Under the pieces are notes generated by a model, which was given only the letters and a program-made list of their open reading frames with translations, did no database searches and was not told the DNA's origin. From positions 1,746,001-1,810,000 of the forward strand of contig OZ026845.1 in assembly GCA_964023205.1 (NCBI GenBank): 64,000 nucleotides of DNA, in the 5' to 3' direction. Shown here in pieces: positions 48,001-59,237 of the stretch. The position numbers and the translations under genes were made by a program. Source of the DNA: Lutraria lutraria (lineage: Eukaryota > Mollusca > Bivalvia > Venerida > Mactridae). Each line of letters starts with the position of its first letter. Within the stretch, counting starts at the first letter, position 1.

Positions 48001-51000
48001 GTTAGACATTTAAGTTGTGATTCAGTGTTTTATATCTAATTACAATAGATTGATAATAGTTTGTAATTGTTGTAGAAGTTATGTTTTACAAACAGTAGGT
48101 AATTAAGTGTGAAAAACTGTTACTGGTATGTTCAAACGATGTCCAAAATTGTTCAACAAACGATAGTTTAGTAAAGGCAATATTATAAAAAAAATTCGCA
48201 AATATTAGCGAAAATAAAACTAACGAGAATGAAACCAGTTCTACAGTATATATATTTTTCTCCACTGATAGACAAATGTCCCTATTATCAGAAAATGATA
48301 ATTCATGAAGCTACCTAAAGAAATTACATTAGTCTTTAACGTATCCCAAATTGGGTGTTTCTTGGTGCAAATTCCCCTATCAAAGGGACCCAATATCTTT
48401 TCCCCAAAACAGTAAAAGTGCTATCCTACGTTTTTCTGGCCCAATACTATTTAATACAGTATTTTCTTTTAACTTGATTATCTATTTCAATAGCCTGCCT
48501 ATGTATAAAATATTTTGATATGTTTTGTTTATTTGTTTACAGGGACTTTATTTTGTGCCACAGTGTTCTATGCTGTCAGTATAAGTGGTGTTATCTTACT
48601 GTATTTCAACTATACTCAGTTAGAGGGGTGTGTCACAAATAAGATATTTATACTGGTCAATGCTGGACTGTGTGCTGTTTTGTCATTCTTTACATTACTA
48701 CCTGCCACACAAAACTGTAAGTATTTTGAAGAATGGAAATTTTTCATTGATAAAATATTTACATAGTTTGACAGTTGAGAGTTATGATCTTTGACTAATA
48801 ATCGATAGCCCCTGACTTCTGTGGGTTCAAGTCCTAAATTAGATCTAAAAGTTTTATCATTCTGTGGTTCTAATGGAAGATGCCTGTGGTCTTCCTCTAG
48901 TAGTCTACCATTAGAGCTGGAAATCAAAAATTGACCTAGACTGTTGGTGCGACATATAATCCCCTTAAAAAGGAACTATTTGAGGCATTTTTTATTGATA
49001 TAAATTCTTATTCTTCTACACTTGTAATATTGTGTATTGACACACTTTCAGGATATTCATGTTTTCACTTCTTTGATTATAACTAACAGAAAACTAGCAT
49101 GGGTTTTGTATGTTAAGTTATGTGATGTTTTTCATGATAAATATGTCCATTGTTTTAGGTAACAAGAATGCTGGTCTCTTGCAATCTGCAGTGATAACAT
49201 TTTATGTTGTGTATCTCACTTGGTCAGCCTTGACAAGTCAGCCACCTGAAGAAAGTAAGTTTTCTATGTTTTATCTTCCTATAAAAATTACAGTAAATTA
49301 CTGTTGTTAAAAGATGTATAAGACAAGATTCTATCACCTTTGGATGCCATATGGTAGGCAATCATGCATTCAGTTATCATTATTTTGCTCTAGACCAACC
49401 TTTCAAAACCTGATCTTGAATAAAACTGAAGATTTCTTTCTGTTTCGTGTCAGTTATGGCCCCAAAAATAATATTCATCAGAGAAACCAATTATGTTGAT
49501 AGTTCAGCATATTTTTGAGACATACAAATTATTCATTTAGTTGAGAAGTCAAATTCATTTTGTCAATGAATGGTTTGAGACTATGATAAATACGCCAAAG
49601 AAAGTTAGCTTCACATCCCAGCTTAGAAGAGATTTCTGCCTGGCACCATTTAAATACATGTACCTTCAAATGTCATACTTCCTAAACAGCTTTACTTATA
49701 GTATGAGTCTTATCTGAGCAATTTGTTCAATACATTGCTACATATCATAGATATTAAGGCTTAGTGGTGTTTCTTTCTGTTTCTGACATTTTGAGAAAAT
49801 TTATTTTACCCATGTAATAATAATTGATGTGTTGTTATTTTTCAGTCTCATTTATTGAGACCATGAAACAAGAGGTAGCTATGAAAATGCAGTCTGACCC
49901 AGATCAAGCTGTAAAGACAAAAATTGAAACTCCTCGTGTAAGAGTTCTTACTACTAATAAATTTTGCGCCTGTCATTTCATTAATAATTTGTTATCTCCC
50001 TTGAATTTATATGTGGTTGCATGTCTGTGTTTTTCTGTGGTTGTAACTGTAAGAAATTGTACTTACCTTAATATTATATTTCTTTTTATTAGTTCTTAGC
50101 TCGATTGTTTTCAAAGAAAAAGTCAAACAATTGTGATCACTGTGTCGTCTGCATCGTGCAAAATCTTTAATGTAGCAACATGAAACTTAATAGGTAAATA
50201 GATGGTGGTGAACAAACCAGCATTGGCACCACTCGCTGCGCTCTTGTTTTCTGTCTGGTTTCACCCTGGATTTGAAGTTTACAATAGGTCATCTTTAACC
50301 AAACTTAGTTAGCTAACAGGTTCCATTAGTCACTTGTGTAAGTACTGATAACTATAACCAAATAAATCTGTAAAATGTTTTTCTTCTCAAAATATGAGTA
50401 ATTTTGTTTTAAATACAGATTGGTTTGGTCAGTGGACCTGGAGAGACCATGATAAATGTGATTGGCAACAATACCTTATTGTGCCGACCTATGGACTTCG
50501 ATCCTGAACGAGAGATGATTGCTGCTTATGCTGGACTTCTGATCATGTTTCTAATGGCTGTTTATGCTATGTATGTTCATCTTTTCTTGTGCTGGAGAGT
50601 CTACATTTTGTTCTATGTTTTATCTGCTCCCACTCTCCTCTGTCTATCTGCTACATGCTGTTCAACCATTGTCTGTCCTGAAATGGTGACTTTTTGTCTT
50701 CTTATGATCTTAAGATACTTTTTTAGAACTTTATTGCTTAGACATTCTAATATCATAAGCTAAGAAACCGTTGGAGACTTAAAACTCTTGGCACCATTAA
50801 AATTTTGTAAGTCAAAAATATTTGTTGTTTTGTGATTTTACAACAAACTGTTAAATGTAAGTGACTTAGATGTATTCCATTGTCATGATTTTTAAGTTTA
50901 TTTTTTATATAAGAGGTATCTTGGCTAAGATAGGTCTATGAAGCAACACTCCTGAAATATTCTTATATACCTAAGCATAAATGTGAAGTATAGTTACAAT

Positions 51001-53815
51001 CTTGGCATCTTTTAATCACATACCAGGTCAATTTCACACAGTTAAGTCAAATACTTGTAATATAGTGTTTTATTCATTATTTTTTGTAATATATACCTGA
51101 AAAAGTTACAGAATCATTTTAACATATTTTGCACATGTACCAGTATGTCCATTGTATTAGTAATTTCAAAATTATCAATTTGTTGTTCAGCTTTTTAATA
51201 GACTGTTTTTCGTTATTTTTACTTTAATTTATAATTGAGTAATCTTTCTGTTATTACAGTATGTCTACATCTGGAGATTCACATAAGATAGGAGTGAGGA
51301 GATCAGCTCAAACTGTAAGTAATACTGCTGTTTGTTTTCTGTGGTTCATAATGTACAGCTTTAAACCCCCAACATGGTGTAAAAGGGAGGTAATGGCTGG
51401 TGGGTGTTTTCCCTTGAATTTTAAACAGTTTTCAGCTCAGGGAGATTTTTTAAAATATTTGATATTAAATGGTGTTTTTAATCACTGAAAAAAATTCTGA
51501 ATGATGCAAAATGATTTTTTTATCAGTCCAGATAAGAAACTTCAAAATGTATGAAGATTTAGGTTCTTATATTTTCAAAACAATTTATAACAGAAATTCA
51601 CATTTGAATTAGAGGGAGGAGTTTATATGGTTTAAACTCATCGTCTACTTCAGCTATTTATAGATTCAGTACAGTAAGTCAGCATTCACTGTATGTCTAT
51701 CACTGATAAAACAATGTAGAGAGAGAGTTCATTTGATAAAACAATGTAGAGAGAGAGTTAATTTGATGAAACAATGTAGAGTGAGAGTTCATTTGATAAA
51801 ACAATGTAGAGAGAGAGAGTTCATTTGAAAAAAAACAATGTACAGAGAGAGTTCATTTGATAAAACAATGTACAGAGAGAGTTCATTTGATAAAACAATG
51901 TACAGAGAGAGTTCATTTGATAAAACAATGTACAGAGAGAGTTCATTTGAAAAAACAATGTACAGAGAGAGTTCATTTGATAAAACAATGTACAGAGAGA
52001 GTTCATTTGATAAAACAATGTACAGAGAGAGTTCATTTGATAAAACAATGTACAGAGAGAGTTCATTTGATAAAACAATGTACAGAGAGAGTTAATTTGA
52101 TAAAACAATGTACAGAGAGAGTTAATTTGATAAAACAATGTACAGAGAGAGTTAATTTGCATCCGATAGTCTGATTGGAAGTTGCGTCTTTAAAGTCATA
52201 CTACTAGCCAGGGTTATTTGGTTGACTAGCAGCTATAACAGTAGAGGAATACCTTCACAAGGCTCCTCTGTAGTTACATTCATCTGAGAGGGACTGTTCA
52301 TGATTAGTCATAAACCACATCATTAATCACTTTTCTTTATTGCTTAGTGATATCGATTAAGAACTTTTTTTTCAAAAGCCAAATAAGAAGCGGCCATGGA
52401 TATAAAATCCCTTAGTGAAATCAGCAGATTTTCTTATCATTGATAATACTTAATTAATGTGAGACTTTATTGTTGAGAAATGGTTGTAAATGAACTAGTA
52501 ATAATTTACTTCATTTGCTTGTACAGTTGTACCACACATACATGTATAATATTCCTATCATTTGAAATTACAGTCAAACCTGTGTTAGCGACCACCTTTG
52601 AATAAAAGCCACCCTGTGAATGAATGACATTCTTTTTAAAACTGTTATTGATTATTTAGAACAAAATGACCTCCGAATAAAGACCACCTGTCAATAAAGT
52701 CCACATTTTGTTTTCCCCAAGGTGGCCTTTGTTCACAGGTTTGACTGTACTAATTTTAAAACAAATAAAATACTAATTCCCATATTTTATTTTGCAGATG
52801 GAAAATGCGTATGACTGTTGTTGCTGTTGTAGAGTTAGACAGAGTAAGATTATGAGACATTCATATGATAAATACAAATATTATGTCAGTGGTTAATTGT
52901 TGCTATACATAGCTTCTACATGCGTGTACAATTAAATTTTTGAGAATATTTCATAGGTTGCTTTTTCCGATGTATTATTGATACACATGTCAAATAATGA
53001 CCAACCAACAATATGGCTTATATATTATTTATGTGGTAAAACAATGCAGATAAGAAATCATGGTCTGGACTCTATATTATGGAGTAAAAATCAACCATCT
53101 CTCAATATATACACTATAATGAGTAATCAATTCCTGAGATAAACGCTTGTATTGTTTCAGGACACAATCCATCTGAATTTGGAGGACAAAAGGTAGAATA
53201 TAATGAAGCAGATGGTGTTACATACAGTTATTCCTTCTTCCATTTCGTCTGTTGTTTAGCCATATTGTATGTAATGATGCAACTGACTAATTGGTATAGG
53301 TAAGGAAAAGAATTTCCATTGTTATATCACATGTTAACATAATGTAAACTAATTTTAGTAGTTTTATCAGTTCCAATTTTAACTGGATTTTTTTATAATC
53401 ACACACACTGAAAATAGTATTAAACCAGAATTTGTCAAGATGACTGAAAAGATTTTTGAGTCGCAAATATTTTAATGAGTTATATTCACTTAAATGCAAG
53501 TCAACAATTTTTTTAAGGATGCATGGCCATATCTTGAAGTATTTATCTTAATGTTTATTTTCTTTATAAAACAGACCAGCTGAGTCGGACATTAATAGAT
53601 TTGGTTTGAACTGGGCCGCTATGTGGTTTAAGATGGGATCAAGTTGGGTTTGTGTAGCCATCTACCTATGGACATTGTTCTTACCCAGATGTTGGATGGG
53701 AAGAGATATAACATTCACACCAGCCGTCAAGGAGAAAAACGTCCGGCATTCAGCGGAGCAGGAAACTCTGAATGCTGATGTCGAAGTTGTAGCATCTCGG
53801 GAGTCTGTGTTGTAA
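39020..53815 (+). CDS. SERINC: Serine incorporator (SERINC) family multipass membrane protein, 14 exons
   Basis: Exons: 39020-39043, 44946-45113, 45552-45730, 46030-46106, 46654-46747, 47498-47547, 48543-48716, 49159-49254, 49846-49937, 50419-50570, 51260-51314, 52798-52843, 53161-53299, 53575-53815 (TAA). All phases agree, giving 528 residues. The first exon encodes only MCGCCSAQ and joins [17 protein letters not shown], the Cys-rich SERINC N-terminus. Family signatures follow in order: [21 protein letters not shown] (121-129), [49 protein letters not shown], then [22 protein letters not shown] and FKMGSSWVC. About ten hydrophobic segments are expected. SERINCs are lipid-transporting/scramblase-like membrane proteins; vertebrate SERINC3/5 restrict enveloped viruses. 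Residues 288-318 form an unusual charged insert (separate exon). The C-terminus extends ~35 polar residues past the last membrane segment, longer than I recall for human SERINCs. Confidence 0.93.
39320..40246. mobile_element. hAT-like fold-back element with CGACCCCTA-repeat ends
   Basis: A perfect 8-bp direct repeat CACTGAAC lies at 39320-39327 and 40239-40246. The ~911-bp insert between them has ~110-bp imperfect inverted ends made of TTCGACCCCTA / TAGGGGTCGAA words (five or six per end). The interior is AT-rich and non-coding. The 8-bp target duplication fits hAT-type transposition. Lies in SERINC intron 1. Confidence 0.75.
40247..42322. other. SERINC intron 1, no further gene seen
   Basis: A 120-codon open frame on the - strand (41261-40899) has no recognised domain and no splice or expression context; it is not called. 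The rest shows nothing distinctive. Confidence 0.45.
42323..42506. mobile_element. CAGTCAAACC family MITE, copy 9
   Basis: TACAGTTACACCTGTTAACA at the left, CTCTGGTTTGACTGTG at the right, with CCTTTGGAAAGACCCAATG and TATTGACAGGTAGC inside. Confidence 0.75.
43591..43807 (+). mobile_element. GGCCATCCTTAAAAAATG family MITE, copy 2
   Basis: Left GGCCATCCTTAAAAAATGTTTG and right CAAAATATTTTCTAAGGATGGCCCC are inverted repeats. The 217-bp interior matches 32768-33003 in the opposite orientation. Confidence 0.7.
45751..45896. mobile_element. CAGTCAAACC family MITE, copy 10
   Basis: Left TACAGTCAAACCTGAGAACA, right CATAGGTTAGACTGTA. It starts 20 bp after the end of SERINC exon 3 (45730). Confidence 0.75.
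46461..46617. mobile_element. CAGTCAAACC family MITE, copy 11
   Basis: Left end decayed (GGTCAAACAAAACCTC), right end CATAGGGTTGACTGTA. It ends 37 bp before SERINC exon 5 (46654). Confidence 0.7.
46897..47089 (+). repeat. Interspersed repeat, AGCTCGACTG family, copy 3
   Basis: Starts AGCTTGTCTGTTTTCGAAGA, then TTGAGCTATTATGATCACTG, GTAACTCAGAAACTGTAAG, AATCTCACTGAGGCAGTGAAC, and ends GCGCTCTTATT. A full-length copy. Confidence 0.7.
47180..47330 (+). repeat. SINE-like repeat with B box
   Basis: GGTTTCAGGTTCAAATCCTC resembles a B box. The body ends GGTCAGAATCTAGGAAGCAG and an AATAAATAAG tail, as in the 21741 family. Confidence 0.5.
47831..48252. mobile_element. Element with GTACTGTAGAAC ends
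   Basis: Left GTACTGTAGAACGC and right GTTCTACAGTATA are inverted, about 420 bp apart. The interior has TTCGCGTATTTATGAATTCGCG. Probably a MITE. Confidence 0.5.
48778..48965 (+). repeat. tRNA-derived SINE-like repeat
   Basis: Head GAGAGTTATGATCTTTGACTA and GTGGGTTCAAGTCCTA (B-box-like), then TTCTGTGGTTCTAATGGAAG and GTGCGACATATAATCCCCTT. Intronic. Confidence 0.5.
50098..50250 (+). repeat. Interspersed repeat, AGCTCGACTG family, copy 4
   Basis: AGCTCGATTGTTTTCAAAGA, then TTGTGATCACTGTGTCGTC, and ends CACTCGCTGCGCTCTTGTTTT. An internal ~40-bp segment is missing. Confidence 0.65.
51700..52160. repeat. 30-bp minisatellite, about 15 units
   Basis: Unit of the form ACAATGTACAGAGAGAGTTC + ATTTGATAAA. 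Most central units (51833-52140) differ by at most one base; the first four have TAGAG for TACAG, and the last three have GTTAATTTG. Lies in the SERINC intron between exons 11 and 12. Because 30 is a multiple of three, long frames open on both strands; these are not genes. Confidence 0.95.
52568..52750. mobile_element. CAGTCAAACC family MITE, copy 12
   Basis: TACAGTCAAACCTGTGTTAG at the left and CACAGGTTTGACTGTA at the right, with ACCTCCGAATAAAGACCACC inside. Both ends intact with flanking TA; it ends 48 bp before SERINC exon 12. Confidence 0.85.
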
Positions 53816-54264
53816 ACTTATGATTTGATTTTACCTGTTTGCTTATGAGTTGTATGATGGGTCTGTTGTTTACTTCAGTAGTTGTATGAAGCACAGTGTG
53901 ACCTCTTAATGCATATACTCAGTATTGGACCATAAGATGTATTAATTGGATGATTTTGTTGGATTTTGGCTCGAGGGTATGCATTTTTATATCCCCAGAT
54001 ATTTTTTTTTTTTATGTCTTGTAATTTAGATCATGTAAATTGTTTTGTTCATTGGTGATATTTATGAAAATTTTTTGCTATCTTCAGATGTGATTTATAA
54101 TAATGACACAAAAGTAACTGCTGAACACAAATCTTTGTCATCTTCATTTCAGTACATTATCCAAGAATTTACGTGATACATAATTGGTGCCATTTTTAGT
54201 TTTGAATAATTTATCTTACAGTTGAATGGAATTATGTTGTTATAAAGTGTACCAAAATGTTTCT

Positions 54265-54270
54265 AATAAA
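54265..54270 (+). terminator. Candidate polyadenylation signal, SERINC
   Basis: AATAAA (in CTAATAAATAAATTC) 450 nt after the stop codon at 53815. It would give a ~470-nt 3' UTR. Confidence 0.5.
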
Positions 54271-54289
54271 TAAATTCTTAACCTACTGC

Positions 54290-55769
54290 ACTTGTTAAAC
54301 TTTGTCTGGGTAATTTAAGAATTGTTAAGAGTTTATTTTTTTATATTTTAAATACTCAGATAATTCATGTTTTTCGTGATTTTGAATTTTATGCTGCACA
54401 GATAAATTATGTTTATTTTTTGAAGTTCAATTGAGTAATTTTGGTTTTAAGTTTAAGGGCATTGGAATGTCATAATGCTCCTGTGTGTTATATACATTGT
54501 TAACATACAATCAGTACATATTAATGAGCTTTGATTTTTTTGTTGATCTTTTACTAAGCATAATTTCTGTCCTTTCTTAAGTACATGTAGAATGTGAAAT
54601 TTTAGGCTAGTTATATAGTGGTTATGTACTGTACAATTAATAGTTATTTGTAAAATGTATTTAGTTTTGTATGAATTTCATATATCATACTGTAGACCAT
54701 GAATAATCCATCATTGTGATGAAAGGAATCAGGAAGTGAGAGATAATTACATTCTGGACATTAAGATGTGGACAGTGAGCAGAATCTGGCCTGAAATTCT
54801 AAATATCCCCGCTACTTAACTCTCCTCTATGTGCAAAACATTAATTGTCATTACTGAGCAGAATTAATCAAAAGAATTGTTCAAGGATTTTAAGTATTGT
54901 ACTTTCTTTTACTCTTCTTTTAATGTGTGCCTTATCATTGTTTTCATCAAATTTTATATCATTTAGAAATGTGTATTTTGTAAGATGTATTTTAATAGTA
55001 GTTTTATATTCTTGATACTTATTTTAGTATTTTCGTCACTTTTACATTCATTTTCCTATAGGTTGTGCGTTTTATATTTTTCATTATCTTGTATTTCATA
55101 TATTTATTATTAATGGGTATTTGGTAAGTATAGGTCATATTAAATTATCCATAATTGGATTTTTATTAAATATTAATCAGTGTTCAGATGTTTTTGTGTT
55201 AAAGGGCAATTAAGTAAAATTTAGACCTAATTAACGTAGATATGTAAATGTCTGAGTTTTAATATTAATTTCATATAGATTTATATGCATGTGATTGGTT
55301 AGCATTTAATTAATTCAGTTATCCAGTGTTTGAGTACTACTATGCATTTTTCCTTTTATTATCTAATGAAACTGCATAATAGTTATCTCTCCATAGTCTT
55401 TTGAAATTCATTGATCAAATATTTTTCTCTTGTAATCCCATTTATTTAGGTTAAATATCATGTTAAAATGATTATTGATTTTCTTTGAACAATGTATATA
55501 CAGTAATAGTTCATATGTTGTAAAAATTATTTACTCTTGCCTCAGGAAATATACTAACACATATATTGTCTTATTATATATACATCGCTGACTGAATGTG
55601 TGTATTGGTAGTGAAACATGTCAGAAGAAAATTTTATTCTGATATAAATGAAAAAAATCTTGTTTGATCATTGGTTTCAAATTTAAGAAATATGTATTAT
55701 ATCTGACTGGCTTGCTTAAAGGACCTTAATATAAAAATTAAATTCATTCAGGGGTTTTCAATATTAAAT
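54290..55769. other. AT-rich non-coding sequence downstream of SERINC
   Basis: No gene or repeat was recognised; it could be a longer alternative SERINC 3' UTR. Confidence 0.4.
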
Positions 55770-55905
55770 AGAAAAGGTGCCTTCCCTTTGAAAATTTCTT
55801 TTAAATCATGCAACTTTCCCCCAATTTTTTTTCCAAAAAAAGTTTCAACCGGCTACTGCATCCCCATATAAAGGGCCCAAAACATAAAGAAAACCCCTGT
55901 CATTG
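55770..55905 (+). repeat. Interspersed repeat, TGGTGCCTTCC family, copy 2
   Basis: AAAGGTGCCTTCCCTTTGAA, TTTTAAATCATGCAACTTTC and CATAAAGAAAACCCCTG, matching 10622-10797. Confidence 0.55.
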
Positions 55906-56029
55906 CATAACATGAAAAAATATTCATTCTTTCTCAGTAATCTTTTGCTTGGTCCACTCTCTTGCCTGAATAGTTTAAATTCATCTGAAGTTGGCTTACA
56001 TGAATAGAATTGCTTTTTTCACCGAGGTT

Positions 56030-56225
56030 TCTTTTACACCAACAGTATGGGTCACTTTCCCAGCTTTTAACAGTGGAGACATTACCCAGACATACACCTT
56101 GTGAAATTTGGTACTGGGTGGGATTTGATCCTATTTCGGTAAGGGGTTTGTGATTAATTAAAAGTCAGAGATTAAATTCAAAGTCAAAGACCATCTTACT
56201 TTACCATGGAGGTCCCCTATTACTT
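56030..56225 (-). repeat. tRNA-derived SINE-like repeat, reversed
   Basis: ACACCAACAGTATGGGTCAC, CACTTTCCCAGCTTTTAACAG and GGTGGGATTTGATCCTA (B box on -) match 14698-14945. The end CCATGGAGGTCCCC corresponds to its head. Confidence 0.6.
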
Positions 56226-57657
56226 ACTTTGTCCAGTTGTCTGTGTAGTTAGTGTCATTACCAGTATTTTAATTTCATACTGGTAATCACTTATCTTTAT
56301 ACCCATTATGTATTAAGTTAATACATAATGAAATATATACTAAAGTAAAAAGAACAACTTTCTAATCATTACATTTAAGGCTGTATACATATTCCATTGC
56401 TACTTTAGCAACAGTTCTTGATGTCACATGCCGAATACAGGGTCTGATGTCTTGATATTAACCAAATTTATTAAAGAAAATCTTAAATCTTAACATTAAA
56501 TGTTTGGAAGTACAGGTACAAGTAAATGATACATATGAAATAATGATGAAGTATCTTCCATAGGCATTATGTTATTGTTTCTACTGTACTGATTGTATTC
56601 AAAATATTTATGGTGTTGTGTTTTTTTTCACATGATCTTCCTTAGAATGTGTATTGTTAATATTCCATTTCACTTTTTATTTCTTCGGCAATTTATACAT
56701 TATTATACATTTATACTACCATGTACATTTTTCTTGTTTAATATCATTTATATCATATTTTAACATTATGCCATTCTATAATCAAACATTATTTTGTGTT
56801 ACTTTTTGTGTTCTACATTTAGAATTGTCAACTTTGTGATGTGAATTCTACAAAATGTCTTATTTGTTGTTCACTAACTGTTATACTGTGTTCACTTTTT
56901 ATTACAATGTTGATAACTGTTTGATTTCGTTACATGTTGGAAAGGATAATATTTTTAAGTCAGAAACTATGTGACACTATTAAGTGCCAGTAAGTTTTAA
57001 TAAGTCTTCCATCGTTGTTTGATTGGACATCCTAATTGAATTACTAGATTTTGATGCTATTCAGAATGTTATGAGGATCATAAGATGCATGTACTGAAGA
57101 AGCTTTTAGATTAAGTGTTAGTTTTAATTAAACTTAGCAGATTGTGTTTTTGTCTTAACTGGATAAAATTTTAGCATTTCTGAAAATTTGTATAGTTATG
57201 CATTTGTGTCAAAATCTGCTTCTTAATTTGCCATGAATATTTTTTGTAGGGATTGGATTTTTTTGGGTCATTTTACTCACCATTTCTTGTATGGGACCAT
57301 GTATGTTAGAACTTAGTGTTCTGTTATCCTGAGCAGTTAACTACATGTATTACCACTTGAGTTGTCATTTTATCAATGTTCAGCAATTATAAGCATTTAT
57401 CGTATAACTCTGTGTATACATACATAATTATATAAATACATTTGTTGAAATGCATCCTATTTATTAGCTTTTGTTATGAAATCATTACTTTATGTTCTAT
57501 GTAAGATACTTTAATATGTTTGGCATTGATGACATGGAATCATTTATTAGCTTGTAGAATTCAATTATACTTTATGTCAGGGTTGTCTTTAATTGTACAA
57601 AATGCTATAAAACTAGCCAATTTAGTTTATTACAGACTTTCAAATACCTGCATTTTT
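56226..57657. other. AT-rich non-coding sequence
   Basis: Only short open frames, with no recognisable gene or repeat. Confidence 0.4.
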
Positions 57658-58355
57658 AGCTCACCTGAAATATCAGGTGAGCTTTTAGGATCGATGAAAG
57701 TCCGACGTCCAGCCACAATTAGTTTGTTTACACTCTAGCATCCACAGCTCTTAACGAATCGTGATTGAACTTGCTCACAATGTATATGGCCGCAATGTCT
57801 CGGCTAAGTTCGATTCTGGGCAAAATCGGACAATAACTTCTAGAGTTATGGGCCCTTGACTTAGAAAATTTGCTACATTTAGCTTGTTTACACTCTAGCG
57901 CCTTCATTTATTCACCAATCCTAATCATATTTTCTGTAAATGTGTGTAACCAAAAGATCCTGGACAAGTAAAATTATGGGCGGAATCGAACCAGAACTTA
58001 AAGAGTTATGGGCCCTTGACTTTGAAAATTTGCTATATTTTAGTTTGTTTACACTCTAGCGCCTTCATTTATTCACCGATCCTAATCATGTTTACAGTGA
58101 ATGTGTATAACCTTACGGTCTTGGAAAAGAACAGTTATGGGTGGAATAGGACCTCAACTTAAAGTTATGGGCCCTTGGATTAGAAAATTTGCTACGTTTT
58201 AGCTTGTTTAACAGTATTATACCTTCATTGTTGGTTTTGATCTCGAAATCTCCGTAAAAATGGTTTATACGAGATGGAAACTATGTTACCTGGTCATTAA
58301 TTATGGTGTCTTTGTTCTCAGGTGAGCGATCAAAGGTCATCTTGGCCCTCTTGTT
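57658..58355 (+). mobile_element. AGCTCACC element, divergent subtype
   Basis: Begins AGCTCACCTGAAATATCAGGTGAGCT (a terminal hairpin with different loop) and ends GGTGAGCGATCAAAGGTCATCTTGGCCCTCTTGTT, like 19008-21515. Its interior differs: three units of ~165 bp with GTTTACACTCTAGCGCCTTC and TTATGGGCCCTTGACTT. So ends are shared but cargo is exchanged. Confidence 0.75.
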
Positions 58356-59237
58356 TTATGTAGAATCCTCTCATAAAAAATCTAAATGTGTTCATGCAGT
58401 TGTGTGCATTCTTTTTGTCTTCCATTAATTGTGTGTGATGTGCAATGTAAATGATGTGTTGAAATCTGTTGTTATTGTTAGATGTAACCTACATCCTCTT
58501 ATTACTAACATTGCTCTGTACTGTATAACTTGAGATGTTTTTTCATAGAACGTAGCTTCTTAAATTGTCTCCTGTAATTGGCACTTAGTATGATATCCTG
58601 TTAAGCCTATTATGTATACTAGTTTTGATAGTAAACTTAGTGGTAATATTAAAGTTTATATTATCAATAATTTAACTGATTGTTGCATTTATGTACCTTT
58701 TGTCAGTTAATGAGCTAAGCGCCTATGGTAGACCCTAAAACATGAAAATTACCTCATGATTATAAGGAATTTTGTTTTCAAAAATGGAATATAAAGATAC
58801 ACAATTTTTTATTGTTTGTACATTTATGTAAACATACCATAATTTCTATTTCATTTTGATTGTACTGTCCTTTCATTCTAGTTATAACTTGTCCTGGTAA
58901 GTGGAATTGTCTAAATAATAGCATTGACTACAAGTACCAGATCTGATTTGAATATGTTTAGTGTTCTGTTTGGTAAATAATTTTCTGATCTGTACTTTTG
59001 TTTTATGACAATATTCTGTACTTTATGTGGATGTTTAGACATGAATATATTCAATCTCCCTACTCATAGACAAAATTTCTAGTCAACTGATAAAAAACAT
59101 TTGTATTGGACTTTGTAGCCTATTTAATAAATGCAATAAAACTGTTAGAAAAGTTATATTTGTTTTTGTATTTTGATTTTATGTTTATAGAAATAATAAA
59201 TATTGGAATAATTTCAGATATTTTCTCAGGCATTTTT
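58356..59237. other. AT-rich non-coding sequence
   Basis: No gene or clear repeat was seen. Confidence 0.4.

Noticed and set aside
51821..52174. Open frames of 85-113 codons on both strands encoding perfect decapeptide repeats
   Set aside because: They arise from the 30-bp minisatellite, whose unit length is a multiple of three and lacks stops in several frames.
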